A stretch of DNA of 64,000 nt, taken from contig NZ_CP150170.1 of the NCBI RefSeq assembly GCF_037963865.1, forward strand, positions 3,162,001 to 3,226,000. The letters run 5' to 3'. This DNA is from Paenibacillus sp. FSL R10-2734. GTDB taxonomy: Bacteria; Bacillota; Bacilli; Paenibacillales; Paenibacillaceae. Position 1 is the stretch's first letter. Every line of letters starts with the position of its first letter. Below the pieces are notes generated by a model. It searched no databases. It was not told where the DNA came from and saw only the letters and a list, made by a program, of their open reading frames with translations. This document shows positions 9,133 through 17,594 of this stretch, piece by piece. Both the position numbers and the translations under genes were made by a program.

Positions 9133-9840
9133 GTGGATTTTGAGATGGTTATGCAAGAGCTGGAAGCGCTCGGCAAGGAACGAACCAAAAAAATATATAT
9201 GTCCAATGGTGCAAAAGAACCGCTATTTGGCGTGGCAACCGGAGCAATGAAGCCAATCTTTAAGAAAACCAAAATAAATCAGCCTCTGGCTGAGCAGCTT
9301 TACGCGACAGGGAACTACGACGCCATGTATTTTGCCGGCATCATTGCTGATCCCAATGCAATGACGGAAGCGGATTATGACCGATGGATGGATGCGGCTT
9401 ATTTTTATATGCTGTCCGACTTTGTAGTGGCAGTAACCTTGGCAGAAGCTGATATTGCACAAGAAGTTGCTGATAAATGGATTGCGAGCGGTGAAGATCT
9501 AAGGATGTCAGCGGGCTGGAGCTGTTACTGCTGGCTGCTTGGCAGTCGCCCGGACGTTGAGTTTTCCGAAAGCAAGCTTGCCGGTATGCTTGAGATGGTG
9601 GAAAATACGATTCATGATTCTCCAGAACGAACCCAATATTCAATGAACAATTTTTTATACACAGTGGCATTATCCTATTCCCCGCTTCATGATAAGGCAT
9701 GTGAGATCGCAAGGACTGTAGGCCCAATTGAAGTCAACAAGGATAAGGCAAAAAGTAAATTTATTCACGCGTACGCAAATATTCAAAAAGCTATCGACAA
9801 AGCTCAGCTTGGTTTTAAACGCAAGCATGTAAGATGTTAA
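9133..9840 (+). CDS. AlkD-like DNA alkylation repair protein (HEAT-like repeats)
   Basis: A 235-aa all-helical protein with the ARM/HEAT-like pattern of the bacterial DNA alkylation repair (AlkD/AlkC) family: paired helices throughout, a WMDAAYFYMLSDFVVA-type segment near 95-110 and WIASGEDLRMSAGWSC near 122-140. Family members excise N3- or N7-alkylated purines without base flipping. The branch seen here is shorter than classical AlkD, and its activity is unproven. The start is GTG 9133, eight bases after AAAGGAAG. No operon partner is obvious; a 100-bp gap separates it from the cysteine desulfidase. Confidence 0.7.
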   Translation: MDFEMVMQELEALGKERTKKIYMSNGAKEPLFGVATGAMKPIFKKTKINQPLAEQLYATGNYDAMYFAGIIADPNAMTEADYDRWMDAAYFYMLSDFVVAVTLAEADIAQEVADKWIASGEDLRMSAGWSCYCWLLGSRPDVEFSESKLAGMLEMVENTIHDSPERTQYSMNNFLYTVALSYSPLHDKACEIARTVGPIEVNKDKAKSKFIHAYANIQKAIDKAQLGFKRKHVRC

Positions 9841-9943
9841 ACTATGACAAGCTTCCAGACTAGAAAAAGGATTCCCTGAAACTTCACTCTGAGTTACTAT
9901 ATAGAAATGACACCAAGAGGAGAAAGTAGGGGGAAAAGCATAC

Positions 9944-11233
9944 ATGGGCAACTTATTGGAAATTTTACACAAGGAAGTCGTGCCGGCAGAAGGCTGCACG
10001 GAGCCGATCGCTGTTGCGTATGCCGTCTCCTTGGCGGCAGAGCTTCTCGAGGAAGAAATTACGGGGATTCAGCTGCATCTCAGCGGTAATATTATCAAGA
10101 ATGCGATGGGAGTGGGCATCCCTGGAACAGGCCAGACAGGTTTACCCATCGCAGCAGCCCTTGGAGCGGTGGTCGGCCGTTCTCATAAGGAGCTGGAAAT
10201 TCTGTCAGGCTTGACCCAGGATGAGCTAAAGTTGGCTAATGACTTGCTTGATCGAAAGCTGCTAAAAGTGGAGATCATGGACACTCCTGAAAAGTTATAT
10301 ATTGAAGCACAGGTGAAGACAGAGAACCATACAGCGACTGTCATTCTTGCTAAGGAGCACACGAATATAGAATATTTGGCTCTGGACGGGAAGCAAGTGA
10401 CACCTAAGAAGTCTAAAGCCGACTGTGGCAAGCCTGGTCTTTCTGATAATGAAGTTTATGAAGGCTCTGTAGATCGGATATTTGAGTTTATAAGTACGGC
10501 TCCCTTTTCAGACCTTAGCTTCCTCTTGGAAGGCGCTCGGATGAACAAGGCGATCTCCGATGAGGGACTCCGAGGCGATTATGGCTTGCAAGTAGGGAAA
10601 AAGATGAATCAGCAATCTGCTGTCAATTTGTTCGGTAATGATGTAGCGAACAGAATTATAGCAGCCACGGCCGCGGCTTCAGATGCTCGAATGGATGGCA
10701 GCGCAATGCCTGTGATGACAACAGCAGGGAGCGGCAATCAGGGTATCGCCTGTACACTTCCCGTTATATCACTAGCGGAATTGCTCGGCAAGGATGAAGA
10801 GACACTAGCGCGGGCGCTTGCACTGAGCAATCTGGTCACTGTGCATATCAAGCATTATATCGGGCGGTTGTCGCCATTATGTGGTTCAGGGATTGCAGGC
10901 GGAGTAGGAGCGAATAGCGGGATCATTTATCTCATGGGCGGCAGTCTTGAGCAGATCAAGCATGGGATACAGAATACGATAGCTTCTTTGTCAGGCATGA
11001 TCTGCGACGGTGCGAATTCAACCTGTGCATTGAAGATTTCTACCTCCACCAATACAGCGATTCAGGCAGCTACACTCGCTATGAACAATATTGCTCCTAC
11101 TACCAAGGATGGAGTTATTTTCGAAGAGGTGGAAGACACTATCCGCAACATGGAGCGTCTGGTTCAAGAAGGTCTTGCTGATACTGACAAGACTATTCTG
11201 AATATCATGCTCTCCAAAGGCGGAGCGAAGTAA
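9944..11233 (+). CDS. cyuA: L-cysteine desulfidase (CyuA/YhaM family)
   Basis: A 429-aa UPF0597/L-serine dehydratase alpha-like enzyme. The family uses a [4Fe-4S] cluster to split L-cysteine into pyruvate, ammonia and sulfide. The catalytic-type cysteine C18 is in PAEGCTEPIA. Three cluster-type cysteines, C313 (LCGSG), C354 (ICDGANSTC) and C361, keep the spacing of the ligands in the Methanocaldococcus enzyme. Glycine-rich AGSGNQG (~261-267) is also conserved. ATG 9944 follows AGTAGGGGG. It is cytoplasmic, probably for cysteine detoxification or nutrition. No cysteine transporter or regulator flanks it, so this is probably a monocistronic gene. Confidence 0.88.
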   Translation: MGNLLEILHKEVVPAEGCTEPIAVAYAVSLAAELLEEEITGIQLHLSGNIIKNAMGVGIPGTGQTGLPIAAALGAVVGRSHKELEILSGLTQDELKLANDLLDRKLLKVEIMDTPEKLYIEAQVKTENHTATVILAKEHTNIEYLALDGKQVTPKKSKADCGKPGLSDNEVYEGSVDRIFEFISTAPFSDLSFLLEGARMNKAISDEGLRGDYGLQVGKKMNQQSAVNLFGNDVANRIIAATAAASDARMDGSAMPVMTTAGSGNQGIACTLPVISLAELLGKDEETLARALALSNLVTVHIKHYIGRLSPLCGSGIAGGVGANSGIIYLMGGSLEQIKHGIQNTIASLSGMICDGANSTCALKISTSTNTAIQAATLAMNNIAPTTKDGVIFEEVEDTIRNMERLVQEGLADTDKTILNIMLSKGGAK

Positions 11234-11272
11234 CCTCCTAATAAGGTAACAACAGAATAGGACAGCATCATT

Positions 11273-11324
11273 AAAGACCGCTCAGTTATCTGCACAAAAT
11301 GGCAGGAGATTGGGCGGTCTTTGT
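11273..11324 (+). terminator. Probable terminator after cyuA
   Basis: AAAGACCGC (11273-11281) pairs with GCGGTCTTT (11314-11322). The 32-nt interior can form a smaller helix (TCTGC/GCAGGA). The T-run is short (TTTG), so strength is uncertain. Confidence 0.55.
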
Positions 11325-11431
11325 AACTATTCGGTAAGGACTATGTTTTCGAGAAGATTTGCATTAAATTTTAACATAATTTATCCTGAGATTATAAAGG
11401 ATTAGACTGATGGTATAACAAAGGAGATATT

Positions 11432-12898
11432 ATGACGGAGAAGATAGATATAGGATGGAACTTTGAGAACAGTTATGCTCATCTACCGGAATCCATGTTC
11501 ACACGGATCAAGCCAACGCCTGTGCGCAAGCCGGAATTGATAATTTTTAATGAACCATTGGCTACTACGCTAGGGTTGAATAGTGCAGCATTACATAGTA
11601 AGGATGGTGTCCAGATTCTTGCAGGCAATGAAGTTCCTGATGGCACTGTATCAATTGCTCAAGCTTATGCTGGACATCAATTTGGCCATTTTACGATGTT
11701 AGGAGACGGGCGAGCCGTGCTGCTGGGAGAACAGATCACTCCCCAAGGTGAGCGGGTAGACATTCAGCTTAAGGGCGGGGGAAGAACACCCTATTCTCGT
11801 GGTGGCGATGGTCGAGCCGGACTTGGTCCAATGCTGCGTGAATATATCATCAGCGAAGCCATGCATGGCCTTGGTATTCCTACCACCCGCAGCTTGGCGG
11901 TGGTAACAACGGGTGAAGCGATTATTAGGGAGACAGAGCAGCCGGGTGCTATTCTGACCCGAGTTGCTGCCAGTCATCTACGGGTGGGTACTTTTCAATA
12001 TGCTGCAGCATGGGGTACTGTGGAGGATCTCCGCACTCTGGCTGATTACACGTTACAAAGACATTATCCCGATGCTCCTATGGAGGATAACCGTTATCTT
12101 TTCCTGCTTCGGGAAGTAATTGGACGTCAGGCACAATTGATCGCCAAATGGCAGCTGGTAGGATTTATTCACGGAGTGATGAACACCGACAATATGGCGC
12201 TTAGCGGAGAAACGATTGATTATGGTCCTTGCGCCTTCATGGATGTGTATGATCCGGAGACGGTATTCAGCTCCATTGACCAGCAGGGTCGTTATGCCTA
12301 TGGCAATCAGCCAGGTATTGCCTCTTGGAACCTCACGAGATTCGCGGAGACTCTTCTACCACTGCTGGATGAGGATCAGGAACAGGCAATCAAGCTGGCT
12401 GAAGAGGAGATTGCAGGTTTTAAAGAGCGGTCTTACCGTCATTGGCTTACAGGAATGAGAGCGAAGCTCGGTATCTTCAACGAAGAGTTAGAGGATGTAA
12501 CGCTAAGTGAAGACCTGCTTGATATCATGCAAAAATATCGGGCGGACTATACCCATACCTTCCGTGCTTTAACTTTAGAAAAGTTGGAAGAGACGACTCT
12601 GTTTGGCACAGAGGAATTTACCAAGTGGCATGAGTTATGGCAGGCTAGACTTAGTAGACAGGAGCAGTCGAAAGCTGCTTCGCAAGAGCTAATGCGCAAG
12701 AGTAATCCTGCGATTATTCCACGGAACCACCGTGTAGAAGAAGCACTTGAAGCGGCGGTACAGCGGGAAGATTACGGTGTGATGGAGCAGTTGCTTGAAG
12801 CTCTTTCTAATCCTTACGCCTATTCCCCTGAACAAGAGGAATACTCGGCAATCCCTGAGGAATCGACACGTCCATATCGCACTTTCTGCGGTACCTGA
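11432..12898 (+). CDS. selO: SelO/YdiU family protein adenylyltransferase
   Basis: A 488-aa SelO (UPF0061) pseudokinase-fold protein. The family transfers AMP from ATP to Ser/Thr/Tyr of target proteins and is linked to redox stress. Visible hallmarks are the N-terminal AYAGHQFGHFTMLGDGRA, the KGGGRTPYSRGGDGRAGLG loop, HGVMNTDNMA and the DFG-equivalent DYGPCAFMD. The C-terminus is FCGT, keeping the cysteine where many homologues have Sec or Cys near the end. AAAGGAGAT lies just before ATG 11432. The 488-aa length is normal for Firmicutes SelO. A DinB-like gene follows by 37 bp and may be cotranscribed. Confidence 0.95.
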   Translation: MTEKIDIGWNFENSYAHLPESMFTRIKPTPVRKPELIIFNEPLATTLGLNSAALHSKDGVQILAGNEVPDGTVSIAQAYAGHQFGHFTMLGDGRAVLLGEQITPQGERVDIQLKGGGRTPYSRGGDGRAGLGPMLREYIISEAMHGLGIPTTRSLAVVTTGEAIIRETEQPGAILTRVAASHLRVGTFQYAAAWGTVEDLRTLADYTLQRHYPDAPMEDNRYLFLLREVIGRQAQLIAKWQLVGFIHGVMNTDNMALSGETIDYGPCAFMDVYDPETVFSSIDQQGRYAYGNQPGIASWNLTRFAETLLPLLDEDQEQAIKLAEEEIAGFKERSYRHWLTGMRAKLGIFNEELEDVTLSEDLLDIMQKYRADYTHTFRALTLEKLEETTLFGTEEFTKWHELWQARLSRQEQSKAASQELMRKSNPAIIPRNHRVEEALEAAVQREDYGVMEQLLEALSNPYAYSPEQEEYSAIPEESTRPYRTFCGT

Positions 12899-12935
12899 TT
12901 TGTGGATCATGATCTGAAAAATGGGGTGAATGAAG

Positions 12936-13415
12936 ATGTTTCATGCATATGATGTTCTGGCTAACCAGTTGCTAGCTAATGCAAATGATCCAAGCTGGTA
13001 TGTGCCCTTTGAGGTAGCCGTACAAGACTTAAGTGAAGAAGAAGCTTTTTGGAAGGTAACAGAAGAAAGCAATAGTATTGCTGAGATTGTGCAGCATCTG
13101 CTCTACTGGAATGAAACTTGGCAAACAAGGTATAAAGAAAAGAGTGTCGATTCAGTTCCTTCAGTGGATAACAATAACACCTTTGTCGTTGGAGAAGGAG
13201 TAACGTTCCAAGAGCTTCAACAACAACTTTTAGAAGTTCTTCTACGTTGGCAGGAACTGCTTACGAAAGAACAATTGGATGCCGATATTCAAGAATTCCA
13301 AGGCAGTCAGTGGTGGGAAGTAATGGGCAATGTGACAACACATAACGCTTATCACGTGGGGCAAATTGTTTTTATTCGAAAGATCCAAAAGAGTTGGAAT
13401 CGCACTGTAAAGTGA
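12936..13415 (+). CDS. DinB-family protein
   Basis: A 159-aa four-helix-bundle protein of the DinB/YfiT superfamily. The three-histidine metal site is visible as H54 or H55-type (IVQHLLYWNE) and HNAYHVGQI near the C-terminus. These proteins are often metal-dependent thiol transferases (bacillithiol-S-transferases), but many have no known role. ATG 12936 is preferred over ATG 12930 because GGGGTG at 12923-12928 lies seven bases before it. The gene lies directly after selO and ends at a good terminator, so the two may form one transcript. Confidence 0.8.
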   Translation: MFHAYDVLANQLLANANDPSWYVPFEVAVQDLSEEEAFWKVTEESNSIAEIVQHLLYWNETWQTRYKEKSVDSVPSVDNNNTFVVGEGVTFQELQQQLLEVLLRWQELLTKEQLDADIQEFQGSQWWEVMGNVTTHNAYHVGQIVFIRKIQKSWNRTVK

Positions 13416-13421
13416 AATGAG

Positions 13422-13465
13422 AGACGTTTACCGGATGTGTATTCATCTGTGTAACGTCTTTTTTT
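13422..13465 (+). terminator. Intrinsic terminator after the DinB gene
   Basis: AGACGTT (13422-13428) pairs with AACGTCT (13453-13459). An inner GATG/CATC helix extends the hairpin, and TTTTTTT follows. Its T-run touches the -35 region proposed for the next gene. Confidence 0.85.
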
Positions 13466-13528
13466 CATACGACTGATTTAAATACTTATAATTACTTATG
13501 TTATTTTATATATTACTTGTAAATACTT
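13464..13528 (+). promoter_or_regulatory. Promoter with four helically phased TACTT repeats before deoR-nagA
   Basis: TTCATA (13464-13469), a 17-bp spacer and TATAAT (13487-13492) make a reasonable sigma-A promoter. TACTT occurs at 13483, 13493, 13514 and 13524, spaced 10, 21 and 10 bp, all on the same helix face. The outer pair is the perfect 10-mer direct repeat TAAATACTTA (13479-13488 and 13520-13529). The repeats cover the -10 and the start point, as expected for a repressor. The DeoR-family protein encoded just downstream is the natural candidate. Confidence 0.6.
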
Positions 13529-13567
13529 AATTCATGGCTTATGATGACTTTAGGAGGTGCATACAAG

Positions 13568-14317
13568 ATGTTTCAAGAGGAAAGATTGTTAAAAATACTC
13601 GAATACTTGAAACAACATCAATCGATGAGTGTTCAAGAGATCTGTACGGAATTTGAAGTATCCAGAGATACCGCTCGTAGGGATATTGTTAGACTAGTAC
13701 AAGAGGGTGTTGTGATCCGTACGCATGGAGGGGTATCGTTACCTGAGCTACAAAAGGAATTGTTATCTTATCAGGATCGATTGATCGATGAATCCGAGAG
13801 TAAGCAGAGGATAGGGAAGGTTGGGGCTCAGCTTATTCAAGATCATGAGACTGTGATTTTAGATGTATCCACCACTGTACAGTTTGTAGCAGAACAGATC
13901 AGAGCGAAGGATATTACGGTTGTCACGCACTCGATTGATAACGTAGGGATCTTGTCAAAGCGAGAGGATCTGCAAATTTATGTTCTTGGTGGTTACTTGA
14001 ATGTGAAAAACCGCTTGTTATATGGCCCTTCTATTATCGATAAACTTAGTGAAATCCGTGCAGATAAAGCTTTTATTGGAGCATCGGCGATCAGCGCTGA
14101 TGGACTCTATTATCCATATGAAGAAGATGTGCGGGTGAAGAGAGAAATGGCTCGAAGATCAGATCAAGTCATCTTAGTGGCTGATCACACCAAATTTATT
14201 GGCAAATCATTTTTCCGTCTAGACTTTGATTGCGTTGATATTTTAATTACCGATCGAGAACTCCCTAGTCAGATCAGAGAAGTTCTAGATCAGAAGAACA
14301 TCACAGTTATTGAATGA
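13568..14317 (+). CDS. DeoR-family transcriptional repressor of the nagA operon
   Basis: A 249-aa regulator. The N-terminal winged helix-turn-helix has the DeoR signature (VSRDTARRDIVRLVQEG, ~31-47; THGG at 53-56), and the C-terminal sugar-phosphate sensor domain has VTHSIDNV, VYVLGG-type and ADHTKFIGKSF motifs. The start is ATG 13568, eight bases after AGGAGGTG (13552-13559). nagA follows 27 bp later, so the ligand is probably GlcNAc-6-P, GlcN-6-P or a related amino-sugar phosphate. Autoregulation through the upstream TACTT repeats is inferred. Confidence 0.9.
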   Translation: MFQEERLLKILEYLKQHQSMSVQEICTEFEVSRDTARRDIVRLVQEGVVIRTHGGVSLPELQKELLSYQDRLIDESESKQRIGKVGAQLIQDHETVILDVSTTVQFVAEQIRAKDITVVTHSIDNVGILSKREDLQIYVLGGYLNVKNRLLYGPSIIDKLSEIRADKAFIGASAISADGLYYPYEEDVRVKREMARRSDQVILVADHTKFIGKSFFRLDFDCVDILITDRELPSQIREVLDQKNITVIE

Positions 14318-14344
14318 CTGATAACGAAACAGAGGAGGATGTTT

Positions 14345-15487
14345 ATGACTTATATTCTGCAAAATGTACAAGTGGCGCTTCAGAATCGTATTATTCCAGC
14401 CGCCAATGTGTGGATTTCTGAAGGGGAAATTATAAAGATAGATGCAGAGGCTCTTTCGATTCCAGAGGGAGATGGTGAACGGATATATGGTGGTGGCCAT
14501 TTATTAGTCCCCGGGATGATAGATGTTCATATTCATGGCGCCAATGGATTTGATATGATGGACGGTACTGAAGAGAGTATTCAAGAAGTATCAAAGGCTT
14601 GTGCTGCATCTGGTTGCACCTCATTTCTGGCTACATCTGTGAGTTCTACGCTAGAAGATCTTTTAGAAATGATTCGTAGTGTCAAGCGTGTGATCGGACA
14701 TGAAGTGGGTGCAAAGATCGCAGGTATTCATTTAGAAGGACCTTACTTGAACCCGAAGCGAAAAGGAATGCAGAACGAAAAGTATCTGCGCCATCCCGAC
14801 TTAGAGGAAATGAACCTAATTTTTGAAGAAGCGGGTTCACTCATTAAGATGGTTACAATTGCCCCGGAGCTGCCGGGGGGGCTGGAGCTCATTTCCTTTC
14901 TGAAAGAACGGGAAGTTGTAATAGCCATCGCTCATTCGGATGCTACTTATGAGGAAGCTAAACAAGCCTTTGCCTCAGGGGCAAGTCATGTTACACATTG
15001 TTTTAATGGCATGCGGCCTATCCATCATCGAGATCCAGGGGTAATCGTGGCTGCTTTTGAAGAGAAACATGTAAGTCTTCAAGCCATTGTGGACAACGTC
15101 CATCTGCATCCAGCAATTATTCGATTAATGCATACCTTGAAAGGACCAGAAGGAATGGTGTTGATTACAGATGCACTGCAAGCTATGGGATTAGGTGATG
15201 GGGATTATATGTTCGGAGGCCATCATGTTACGGTATCCGAGGGGATAGCGAGATTGAAGGATGGAACGCTAGCTTCAAGCACAGTGACTATGAATGAAGC
15301 CTTACGTTATACTGTCGAAACTGGAATTCCCTTGATAGATGCTGTACAGATGGCATCAACTACGCCGGCCAATATTCTGGAACTTCAACGGAAGGGGACA
15401 ATAACAACTGGCTATGATGCTGACCTGGTCCTCTTGGATGATGAATTTAAAGTGCTCTGGACAATGGTGGATGGCCAACTTTTATAA
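14345..15487 (+). CDS. nagA: N-acetylglucosamine-6-phosphate deacetylase
   Basis: A 380-aa amidohydrolase that converts GlcNAc-6-P to GlcN-6-P plus acetate. The N-terminal metal motif is HIHG (62-65). The HLEGPYLNPKRKG loop, the metal-ligand His in AHSDATYEEA, THCFNGM and the catalytic Asp in LITDALQAMGLG are all present, so the enzyme looks intact. ATG 14345 is preferred over ATG 14339 because AGAGGAGG (14331-14338) abuts the earlier codon. It forms an operon with the DeoR regulator. No nagB follows; GlcN-6-P deaminase must be elsewhere. It could take amino sugars from the NagZ-like enzyme and the mur operon in this window. Confidence 0.94.
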   Translation: MTYILQNVQVALQNRIIPAANVWISEGEIIKIDAEALSIPEGDGERIYGGGHLLVPGMIDVHIHGANGFDMMDGTEESIQEVSKACAASGCTSFLATSVSSTLEDLLEMIRSVKRVIGHEVGAKIAGIHLEGPYLNPKRKGMQNEKYLRHPDLEEMNLIFEEAGSLIKMVTIAPELPGGLELISFLKEREVVIAIAHSDATYEEAKQAFASGASHVTHCFNGMRPIHHRDPGVIVAAFEEKHVSLQAIVDNVHLHPAIIRLMHTLKGPEGMVLITDALQAMGLGDGDYMFGGHHVTVSEGIARLKDGTLASSTVTMNEALRYTVETGIPLIDAVQMASTTPANILELQRKGTITTGYDADLVLLDDEFKVLWTMVDGQLL

Positions 15488-15511
15488 ATCATGATATAAA
15501 AAGGTTACAAC

Positions 15512-16285
15512 TCAGTGCAGCTGTAACCTGTATTCATGTGCGGTAATGCCAAACACACTCTTAAAATGCCGGTTCAGATGAGTCAGATCCACAAATCCAC
15601 AATCTACTACAGCGGCATAGATATCTTTGCTTCTCTCAATAGACTGCTTGGCATGCTCAACCTTGCAATTTAAGAAAAATTGATAAGGTGATATTCCTGT
15701 AAGTGTCTTAAACTCTCGAATAAATTGATATTTGGATAGTCCAAACTCTTTACAGAGATCGTCTAACTTCAGGACATGGTCTAAACTGCAGTACATCATT
15801 TCCTTTGCTTTTTTGACAAATTTATTACTTATCCTGTGCTCGGTAACTATTTCAGTATTAGATACTAGATGCACCAGGTTTAACAACAGCTCACTGCACA
15901 AGGACTCCTCTTTGCCATTCTGGACGGCATGACTTAGTGCTAATATGCTCTGCGCCAATTTGTCATCATATAGGATAGGAGAGGCGAAGCGGAGTTCTTT
16001 TTTTCCTAGGATCTCTTGTATCAAGGTTGGCTTGATATATAACATGACATAATCAATACCTGCTCTATCATATGAATTGCCATCATGAGTTTGCTCTCTA
16101 TTAAAAAGCATGACCCCATTTTTATGAGAAGATTGCAAGCTACCGTCGAGGTTATATTGCTGAATGCCACGGAGAGTTACACCGAGTGCATATTCCTCGT
16201 GGCAATGCTTTTTATATGTGAAATCAGTAAGGCTGGCGGATAAGGACAGGATCTCTGCTGACTTTTTATAATTGAATTTCTCCAC
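15512..16285 (-). CDS. AraC-family regulator next to a LysE exporter
   Basis: A 257-aa AraC/XylS regulator. The N-terminal cupin-like sensor (KKHCHEEYALGVTLRG, ~27-42) is followed by a C-terminal double helix-turn-helix (KLDDLCKEFGLSKYQFIREF; GISPYQFFLNCKVEHAK). It lies 19 bp downstream of the lysE gene on the same strand, so the two share a transcript. AraC-LysE pairs of this type usually control amino-acid or small-metabolite export, so the ligand is probably the exported compound. The gene is convergent with nagA, with a gap of only 24 bp. Confidence 0.88.
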   Translation of the reverse strand: MEKFNYKKSAEILSLSASLTDFTYKKHCHEEYALGVTLRGIQQYNLDGSLQSSHKNGVMLFNREQTHDGNSYDRAGIDYVMLYIKPTLIQEILGKKELRFASPILYDDKLAQSILALSHAVQNGKEESLCSELLLNLVHLVSNTEIVTEHRISNKFVKKAKEMMYCSLDHVLKLDDLCKEFGLSKYQFIREFKTLTGISPYQFFLNCKVEHAKQSIERSKDIYAAVVDCGFVDLTHLNRHFKSVFGITAHEYRLQLH

Positions 16286-16304
16286 GTTCTTAACCTCCGC
16301 GACT

Positions 16305-16886
16305 TTATAAAATTCCTGATATCATAATGGCCGAGTATACTAAAAAAAGTGCCATTAGCGTATTTAGAACTTTTTGATGATTTTGCAGAAATCTTCTGAA
16401 GATCGAGCCAAAAACAACCCATGTTGTGAATGCAAAAAAACCGATCACAGTGATAATTATAACAAATAGGGTCAAGGCAAGTGATGAAGTGTAGAATGGC
16501 ATTACATAGCTGGGAATGACTGTTAAAGTAAATAAAAGCACCTTAGGATTCACGAGCTGCATTAGTAAACCCGAGCGAAAATTGGCATTTGGGTTAGGCT
16601 GGTCTTCCATTGCACCCATCTTAAAGATTTTATAAGCAAGGTAGAGCATATATAAACTCCCAATGACTTGCATAATGATCAGGATATTAGGGATGACCTC
16701 AACCAGAACATGGTTCAGCAGGGTAGAAAGAATTAGCAATAATCCAAAAGCTATCGTGGCTCCATATACATAGTTCATAGATTTTTTTGCCCCGGAATGT
16801 TGTACGGAAGAAAGAATAACAATATTGGCAGGCCCGGGTGTAAATGTAGCTACAACGCAATAGATCAGAAAGGAAAATATATTCAT
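16305..16886 (-). CDS. LysE-family translocator
   Basis: A 193-aa membrane protein with about six helices and the family N-terminal TPGPANIVILSS motif, plus LVNPKVLLFTLTVIP near 110-125. LysE/RhtB proteins export amino acids or related metabolites through the cytoplasmic membrane. Length is close to the family norm. It is the first gene of a two-gene minus-strand operon with an AraC regulator and is divergent from a GNAT gene; the shared 86-bp gap must hold both promoters. Substrate unknown. Confidence 0.9.
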   Translation of the reverse strand: MNIFSFLIYCVVATFTPGPANIVILSSVQHSGAKKSMNYVYGATIAFGLLLILSTLLNHVLVEVIPNILIIMQVIGSLYMLYLAYKIFKMGAMEDQPNPNANFRSGLLMQLVNPKVLLFTLTVIPSYVMPFYTSSLALTLFVIIITVIGFFAFTTWVVFGSIFRRFLQNHQKVLNTLMALFLVYSAIMISGIL

Positions 16887-16972
16887 GATGACCTCCAGTA
16901 AAAGTTGTCTTATGAATATAAACCTTCTAACTTAAATGTTAATAGTACATTATTGCAGAGGAGATCAACATC

Positions 16973-17527
16973 ATGAATAAAACGAATCATTTTACCATTG
17001 CTGTAATCACTGAGGCCGACTATGAATCTACATGCCGGGTTTTTGAAGAATCAATATCTGATGCCTTTAACAAAGAGGGGCTAGGTCACTTACAAGAGGA
17101 TATCCAAAGTGAAATCGATCATAAAAAGCAAAAAGCGTTTTCCTCGCTGGACCTGGCAAACTCGGATACTTATTTCCTTATTGCTAAAATGGATGAGACG
17201 GTTGTGGGTACGATTTCCTATGGCCCCTGTGGCGAGGCTATTCAAATTTGTGCAGAACATCAGTTGGATCATTTGGGGGAACTGGGCAGCTTATACGTGT
17301 TGCCAAGCTATCAGGACCAAGGGATTGGGTCGGCATTAATTAAGGAATTGATGATATTCTTAAAAGAAAAAGGGATCGAGCAATTTTGCTTGGACAGTGG
17401 ATATAAACGTGCACAAGCGAGGTGGCAGCGTAAATTTGGGGAGCCTTATAAGGTGGTTGAAGATTATTGGGGACCCGATTCTGTTCACATGGTTTGGTTG
17501 TGTAATGTAGCCTTTCTTCTTGCATAG
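16973..17527 (+). CDS. GNAT-family N-acetyltransferase
   Basis: A 184-aa single-domain acetyltransferase. The acetyl-CoA site is readable as LGSLYVLPSYQDQGIGSALI (~103-122), with the QxxGxG-type loop QDQGIG, and the beta4-beta5 region GTISYGP precedes it. GAGGAGAT precedes ATG 16973. It is divergent from lysE. The acceptor substrate cannot be told from sequence. Confidence 0.88.
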   Translation: MNKTNHFTIAVITEADYESTCRVFEESISDAFNKEGLGHLQEDIQSEIDHKKQKAFSSLDLANSDTYFLIAKMDETVVGTISYGPCGEAIQICAEHQLDHLGELGSLYVLPSYQDQGIGSALIKELMIFLKEKGIEQFCLDSGYKRAQARWQRKFGEPYKVVEDYWGPDSVHMVWLCNVAFLLA

Positions 17528-17594
17528 TCATAGCACTGTTTATATACTTGGTGTGATTGCTTGCCAAGACAACTGCTGAGATAGGAGGTAAACT

